64,000 nucleotides of DNA from the NCBI RefSeq assembly GCF_018130505.1, contig NZ_JAFCKH010000013.1, positions 62,001-126,000 of the forward strand, in the 5' to 3' direction. Below, piece by piece: positions 59,854-64,000 of the stretch. Every line of letters starts with the position of its first letter. The first letter of the stretch is position 1. This DNA comes from Bradyrhizobium tropiciagri (GTDB lineage Bacteria; Pseudomonadota; Alphaproteobacteria; Rhizobiales; Xanthobacteraceae). The translations under genes and the position numbers were made by a program. The notes below the pieces were generated by a model. That model was not told the DNA's origin. It ran no database searches and saw only the letters and a list, made by a program, of their open reading frames with translations.

Positions 59854-59941
59854 GGTCTCTCTCCATCTGTTGGTGAAGCGGCATCAGCACCGCCCCGATG
59901 GAGGCCAACCTAGATACATCCGATTTTCGTGCGAATGCCCG

Positions 59942-60907
59942 CTATTCGGCAGACACTCTTCCGCGCCGCGAACGACTGGCTTGAGCTCTATTGGCCTCGC
60001 GCGACAGCTGCTCGAAATAGCGCTTCAGCCGCGGCGTGGCGAAATCGACGAAGGCGCGCACCTTCGGCACGTCGAAGCGGCCCTGCGGCGCCAGGAGATG
60101 CACCGGCAACGGCGGATGCTCGTCCTTGGCGAGCAGGATCTGCAGCCGCCCGTCGCGTATTTCCTCGGCGATATGATACGAGAACAGCCGCGTGATGCCG
60201 TTGCCTTCGGTCGCCGAGGCCACCGCCGCGCGCACGGTGTTGACGACCAGCCGCGGCGCGAACTGCACCGCGCGCGCGACCTTCGACTTCGCGGCCGGCG
60301 GGAAGCTCCAGGAGTCGAGCCCGAAATGCGTCATCGCGATGATCTGGTGCTTGGCGAGGTCAGCGGGCTCGCCGATCACGGGATGCCGCGCGAGATAGGA
60401 CGGCGATGCCGCGACCACGCGGCGCACCTCGCCGAGCTTGATCGCGACGAAATTGGAATCGGCGAGATGCGCAATGCGCAGCGCGACGTCGATGCCCTCG
60501 TCGATCAGGTTGACGGTGCGATCGAGCATCACGAGCCGAACCGTCACCGCCGGATGTTCGGCCATGAAGGCGTCGAGCACCGGCCGCAGCAGATCTTCGC
60601 CCACGACAACGGGCGCGGTGATGGTCAGCGTGCCGCGCGGCGCGCTGCGCTCGCCGCCGGCCGATATGTCGGCCTCCTCGAGTTCGGTGAGGATGCGGCG
60701 GCACGCCGTCGCATAGCGCTGGCCGGCCTCGCTGAGCTTCAGCGAGCGCGTGGTGCGATGAAGCAGCTCGGCGCCGACATGATGCTCGAGGAACGCGATC
60801 GCCCGGCTCACCGCGGCCGGCGAGCGCCGCAGCCGCCGCCCTGCTCCCGCAAGGCTGCCCTCGTCGACCGCCGCGACGAAGACCTTCATGGCGTCGATGC
60901 GGTCCAT
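59942..60907 (-). CDS. LysR-family regulator
   Basis: The 321-aa protein has the LysR helix-turn-helix (DAMKVFVAAVDEGSLAGAGR, then SPAAVSRAIAFLEHHVGAEL) and a substrate-binding domain (GTLTITAPVVVGEDLLRPVL). It lies 88 bases upstream of the SDR gene on the same strand, so it may regulate that gene, though LysR proteins more often face a divergent target. Confidence 0.9.
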   Translation of the reverse strand: MDRIDAMKVFVAAVDEGSLAGAGRRLRRSPAAVSRAIAFLEHHVGAELLHRTTRSLKLSEAGQRYATACRRILTELEEADISAGGERSAPRGTLTITAPVVVGEDLLRPVLDAFMAEHPAVTVRLVMLDRTVNLIDEGIDVALRIAHLADSNFVAIKLGEVRRVVAASPSYLARHPVIGEPADLAKHQIIAMTHFGLDSWSFPPAAKSKVARAVQFAPRLVVNTVRAAVASATEGNGITRLFSYHIAEEIRDGRLQILLAKDEHPPLPVHLLAPQGRFDVPKVRAFVDFATPRLKRYFEQLSREANRAQASRSRRGRVSAE

Positions 60908-60931
60908 CGCTCCTTCGCTCCGCGGCCGCCG

Positions 60932-61168
60932 CTACTCCTTCACGTCAAACTGCTTGCTGAGATGGTCACCGATCTGCACCAGCATCGCGACGCATTCGGG
61001 ATAGCCGGGCTTTGAGATCGTGGCCTCGTCGGCGCTGGCGCGGAATTCCCAGCTGTCGCCGTCGCGCAGCACGGAGATGTTGATGCCGTCGGGGCAATCG
61101 GAATGCACCTTCAATTCGGCACGCGCCATCGCGATGAGTTCGGCTTCGGTCTTGATCGGTCTCGACAT
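60932..61168 (-). CDS. Small conserved hypothetical protein (78 aa)
   Basis: MSRPIKTEAELIAMARAELK begins a protein with DCPDGINISVLRDGDSWEFR and a helical end (ECVAMLVQIGDHLSKQFDV). The HSDCPDGI-x(8)-DGDSW pattern is familiar from short rhizobial proteins; the fold looks alpha/beta. Function unknown. GGGAGGTGCC precedes the ATG. Confidence 0.7.
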   Translation of the reverse strand: MSRPIKTEAELIAMARAELKVHSDCPDGINISVLRDGDSWEFRASADEATISKPGYPECVAMLVQIGDHLSKQFDVKE

Positions 61169-61238
61169 GGTAACGGCACCTCCCGGCTGGCAATCGGCGC
61201 AAGGTTGCCGATTTGACGGCCGTCTGTCGAGGGGGACG

Positions 61239-64000
61239 CTACTGCGAGGCGCTGGCGCGGCGTTCGCCCTTGATGGCGGGCAGCGTGCTCACCGGCGCCG
61301 CCTTCGGCTGGTCCGGCAGCGTTCCGGTGGTCACCGGGTCGGGCAGCGGCGCGCGGGCGGTGGCGTCGGGGAAGCGGGTCTTCATCTCGCGGATGAAACC
61401 GTCGAGCGTGTCGACGCTCGCGGCCATCCGCGCGATCTGGGCGAACTCGGCACTCGAGGTCGCGACCGGCTTGCTGGCGGCGTCGAAGGCCAGCTTGTCG
61501 GCATCGCCCGACATCAGCGGCGCGTATTTCTCACGGAACCGCGACAGCCCGATGGCGTCCTCGGCGAGCGCGTAGCCGACCACGGCGCGGATGATGTCGG
61601 CCTTCTCGCCGGCATTGAGCGGGGTGAAGTCGCGCCAGCGGTCGGCGTAATACAGCTCGATCTGCTCGGAGGCCTCGCGCCAGTGCCGCGACGCCCAGTA
61701 GATGTCGGCGCGCAGCCGGATCGCCTCGCGTCCCGTGATGTTGGAGATGATGTCGAGCGCGAGGTCGTGGCGGCCGACATCGCTCTGCGCGCGCGCCTCC
61801 AGCAGCAGCCGCTGCTGGCGCAGCTCGCCGGAGAGGTCGGCGATCCGGGTGGAGCGCAGCGCGGCGATGGCTCGGTCGGGCCGGTGGTTCATCAGATAGA
61901 CCATCGCAAGGCGCGCAGCGACCTGGGCGCGCGCCGCGCCCTCGAGCCGCTTGTCGACCTGGTATTGCAGGAGGTCGGCGGCTTGATCCAGCAGGTCGAC
62001 GCCGACGAGGCGGTCCGACAGCCGGCGGATCATCTCGTCGCCGCGGCGGCCGATCGGGGTCAGCTCGCGATATTCGTAGAAGGTGCCGAGCGCGTCGATC
62101 GGCGACATCTCGTCGCCCTTCGAGCCGAGGAACAGCTGCATGAACAGTGCCGAGGCCGCATCCTGCGCCTGGCGCGATTCCGGCGCGTTCGGCTGCAGCC
62201 GCGTCGCGGCGCGCGTCACCGCGAAGGCGTCGGCATAGCGTCCGGTCTCGGCATAGAGCCTGGAGAGCACGTACAGCGTCTTCAGCTCGATCGCATCGCC
62301 GCGCCACAGCATCGACAGCAGCTCGAACTCCTTGAGCACGTCGTCGCGGCCGATCTCGCCGCGCTTCTGCCGCAGCAGGGTCTCCAGCAGCTTGCCCTCG
62401 GCGGCGGCCTGGCGGTCGCCCGAATTGGCGGCGAACCGGTAGGCATCGAGCGCGTCCTTTTCCTGGCCGAGCGCTTCGGCCAGCCGGCCGCGCAACACCG
62501 CGGCCGCCGGCTTGAGCCCGGTGGGGACGCCGACCACGTCGAGATCGCTCTTGCGCCGCGCGGCGCCGGCGTAGTCCTTGACCTCGAGCGAGGCCTTCAT
62601 CGAATCCATCGTGATGACGCGCTGCAGGTCGGGCGGCAACGTCGCGATGGCGAACTCGGCGTTCTTGAACTTCTCGCGCGCCTCGGCCCATTTGCCTTCG
62701 CGCGCGAACGCCAGCCCTTTCCACAATTGGGAATCGTAGCCGTTGCCGATCACGGGATTAGCGAGGTCCTTGAGCCCCTGCGCCGGGCGGCCGATCAGGA
62801 TGCTGGCCACCGCGTGCACCATCACCACCGACGGCGCCTCGCTGCCGCGCTTGCTCTCGGACAGGATCAGGTTGGCGACGCCGTGGGCCTCCTCATACAT
62901 GCCGTGCGCCATGTAGAAATCGGCAAGGTCGAGCCGCGCCTCCGGCAGCTGCTCGGCATTGGCGGCTCCCGCGGCCGCGATCAGGCTGTCGAGCCGCTTG
63001 AGGAAACTCTCCGACTTGTTCTTGCGCCACTCGTCCATGTCGAACAGCGGTTTCACCGCGGCGGTGGCGCGCTCGGCGGCGACGTCGGCCGACGACAGCG
63101 TCAGCCCGCCGGGCCGGCCCAACGTCACCTTGTCGGCGCCGACCTCCGCCTTGACGTCGTCGGCATTCGGATGAACCACGACGCCGTGGATCGATTCCAG
63201 CAGCGACAGCTCGACGAAATCCTGCCGCTTCATGACGCCGCGGGTCGGCGGCGGCGCCGTGATGACCCAGAGCGTATCGCCGGCATCGGGATCGACCAGC
63301 TTGTGCAACTGGCCGGGATTGGCCAGCGGCACGCTGACGTTGGCGAATGCGGGATCGCTGATGTTGCGCAGCACATTGAGCGGCAGCGGCGGCTTCTGCA
63401 CACGGTCGGCAAACGTCAGCGTCCAGCTGGTGCCGCGCGAGCGGTCGTCGCTGTCCAGCGCCGGCATCTGCGGTCGGTTGAGGCGGAAGCGGACCGCCTG
63501 GCCCTTCTCCAGCGCCACGCGCGTCACATCTGAAATCAGCGAGCCGCCCTTGGCGCGGATCGGATCGATGTCGATCGCGTCAGGCGTGTCGAACACCATC
63601 CACACCGTGTCGGCGCGGCGGAACAGCGCGGCCGGCGTCGCCGCCGGGAACGAGAAGGAGACGCGCAGCCCGTCGCTGTCGCGCTGCGCCTCGACCGATG
63701 GCTTGTCGGCCGACGCCTTGTCCATCGAAGCCTTGTCGATGGAAGGCTTGCGGGCTGGACTTGCCTCGGCAGGCGGTGACGGCGCCGCGGCCGGCTTCGG
63801 CGGCTCCATCGCCGGCGCCTCCGCGACAACATCGGCCGGCTTCGGCGCTTCGCCGGCGGCCGCCTTAGTGTCGTCAGCCGTCGGCATGGCCACGGCTTCA
63901 CGCGGCGTGGCCGGCGTGGCTGCGCTTTCCACGGCGGGCGGCGCCTGCTCGGCCGGCGTGGCCGCGATCTTCGGCAACTCCTGATTGGGCAGCTCGGATC
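61239..64000 (-). CDS. Large TPR-type protein, 5' end outside the window
   Basis: The visible 920 residues start without a stop at the window edge, so the start codon is beyond 64000. After a Pro/Ala-rich region (about 30-100) there is a beta-rich domain (RVSFSFPAATPAALFRRADT, then WVITAPPPTRGVMKRQDFVE). A long array of helical repeats follows (ANAEQLPEARLDLADFYMAH, ALDAYRFAANSGDRQAAAEG, QVAARLAMVYLMNHRPDRAI), consistent with TPRs. The first domain has the feel of AMIN-like cell-envelope domains. A role in motility or the envelope is possible because of the neighbourhood, but not shown. Confidence 0.75.
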   Translation of the reverse strand, partial: SELPNQELPKIAATPAEQAPPAVESAATPATPREAVAMPTADDTKAAAGEAPKPADVVAEAPAMEPPKPAAAPSPPAEASPARKPSIDKASMDKASADKPSVEAQRDSDGLRVSFSFPAATPAALFRRADTVWMVFDTPDAIDIDPIRAKGGSLISDVTRVALEKGQAVRFRLNRPQMPALDSDDRSRGTSWTLTFADRVQKPPLPLNVLRNISDPAFANVSVPLANPGQLHKLVDPDAGDTLWVITAPPPTRGVMKRQDFVELSLLESIHGVVVHPNADDVKAEVGADKVTLGRPGGLTLSSADVAAERATAAVKPLFDMDEWRKNKSESFLKRLDSLIAAAGAANAEQLPEARLDLADFYMAHGMYEEAHGVANLILSESKRGSEAPSVVMVHAVASILIGRPAQGLKDLANPVIGNGYDSQLWKGLAFAREGKWAEAREKFKNAEFAIATLPPDLQRVITMDSMKASLEVKDYAGAARRKSDLDVVGVPTGLKPAAAVLRGRLAEALGQEKDALDAYRFAANSGDRQAAAEGKLLETLLRQKRGEIGRDDVLKEFELLSMLWRGDAIELKTLYVLSRLYAETGRYADAFAVTRAATRLQPNAPESRQAQDAASALFMQLFLGSKGDEMSPIDALGTFYEYRELTPIGRRGDEMIRRLSDRLVGVDLLDQAADLLQYQVDKRLEGAARAQVAARLAMVYLMNHRPDRAIAALRSTRIADLSGELRQQRLLLEARAQSDVGRHDLALDIISNITGREAIRLRADIYWASRHWREASEQIELYYADRWRDFTPLNAGEKADIIRAVVGYALAEDAIGLSRFREKYAPLMSGDADKLAFDAASKPVATSSAEFAQIARMAASVDTLDGFIREMKTRFPDATARAPLPDPVTTGTLPDQPKAAPVSTLPAIKGERRASASQ

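Noticed and set aside
61020-63533. 837-codon open frame on the plus strand
   Set aside because: It lies antisense to the TPR protein and has the same Arg/Gly/Asp shadow composition with no recognisable domain.

Overview
The window looks like a chromosomal segment of an alphaproteobacterium of the Bradyrhizobium / Nitrobacteraceae type. The evidence is high GC with strong codon bias, a GAAC-N7-GAAC type SOS box before recA, a CckA hybrid kinase beside a flagellar basal-body operon carrying a TTAA-N7-TTAA CtrA box, and many short palindromic intergenic elements of the kind scattered through Bradyrhizobium genomes. Species is not determined. All calls come from reading the sequence and from remembered family features; no database search was run.

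Layout. 1-5900 is core: the end of gcvH, full gcvP, a hotdog thioesterase, a DUF1835-like protein and recA. 5900-13000 is an accessory, lower-GC zone. It holds two diverged copies of a small-gene module, with repeated leader DNA and short arginine-rich proteins preceded by a Shine-Dalgarno-sequestering hairpin. It also holds a 273-aa unknown, a tRNA-like gene with an 8-nt anticodon loop, an IS1-type transposase gene, a HicBA-like pair and several microproteins. Five copies of a GAACNNAGTTCC palindrome lie in front of small ORFs here. 13000-24000 carries an amidase, thioesterase, HdeA-like protein, PQQ dehydrogenase, caspase-like protease, lipoproteins, a FemAB/BioF2-like acyltransferase and a NIPSNAP protein.

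24000-47000 is a series of small self-contained regulatory modules. They include a DsbA-family protein, two paralogous XRE/MmyB regulators, and an NsrR-like Rrf2 regulator divergent from a truncated haemoglobin across a perfect 12-1-12 palindrome. A TetR regulator sits beside a carotenoid oxygenase, and the same 19-bp operator pair recurs 1.7 kb away before two membrane-protein genes. An ArsR-SRPBCC pair has its own 8-4-8 operator. Others are a SET-domain protein, two lysine-rich DNA-binding-like proteins, class I fumarase, a Kazal-type inhibitor, a GST, a DUF1554 lectin-like protein and a Tim44-like protein.

47000-55600 is the cell-cycle and flagellar block: cckA, then flgB-flgC-fliE-fliQ-fliR-flhB on the minus strand, and fliO-fliP divergent. 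Two palindromic elements interrupt the operon. 55600-64000 has a VOC protein, a class V aminotransferase, an MFS exporter, an SDR lacking the usual catalytic tyrosine, a LysR regulator, a small unknown and a large TPR protein that runs off the end.
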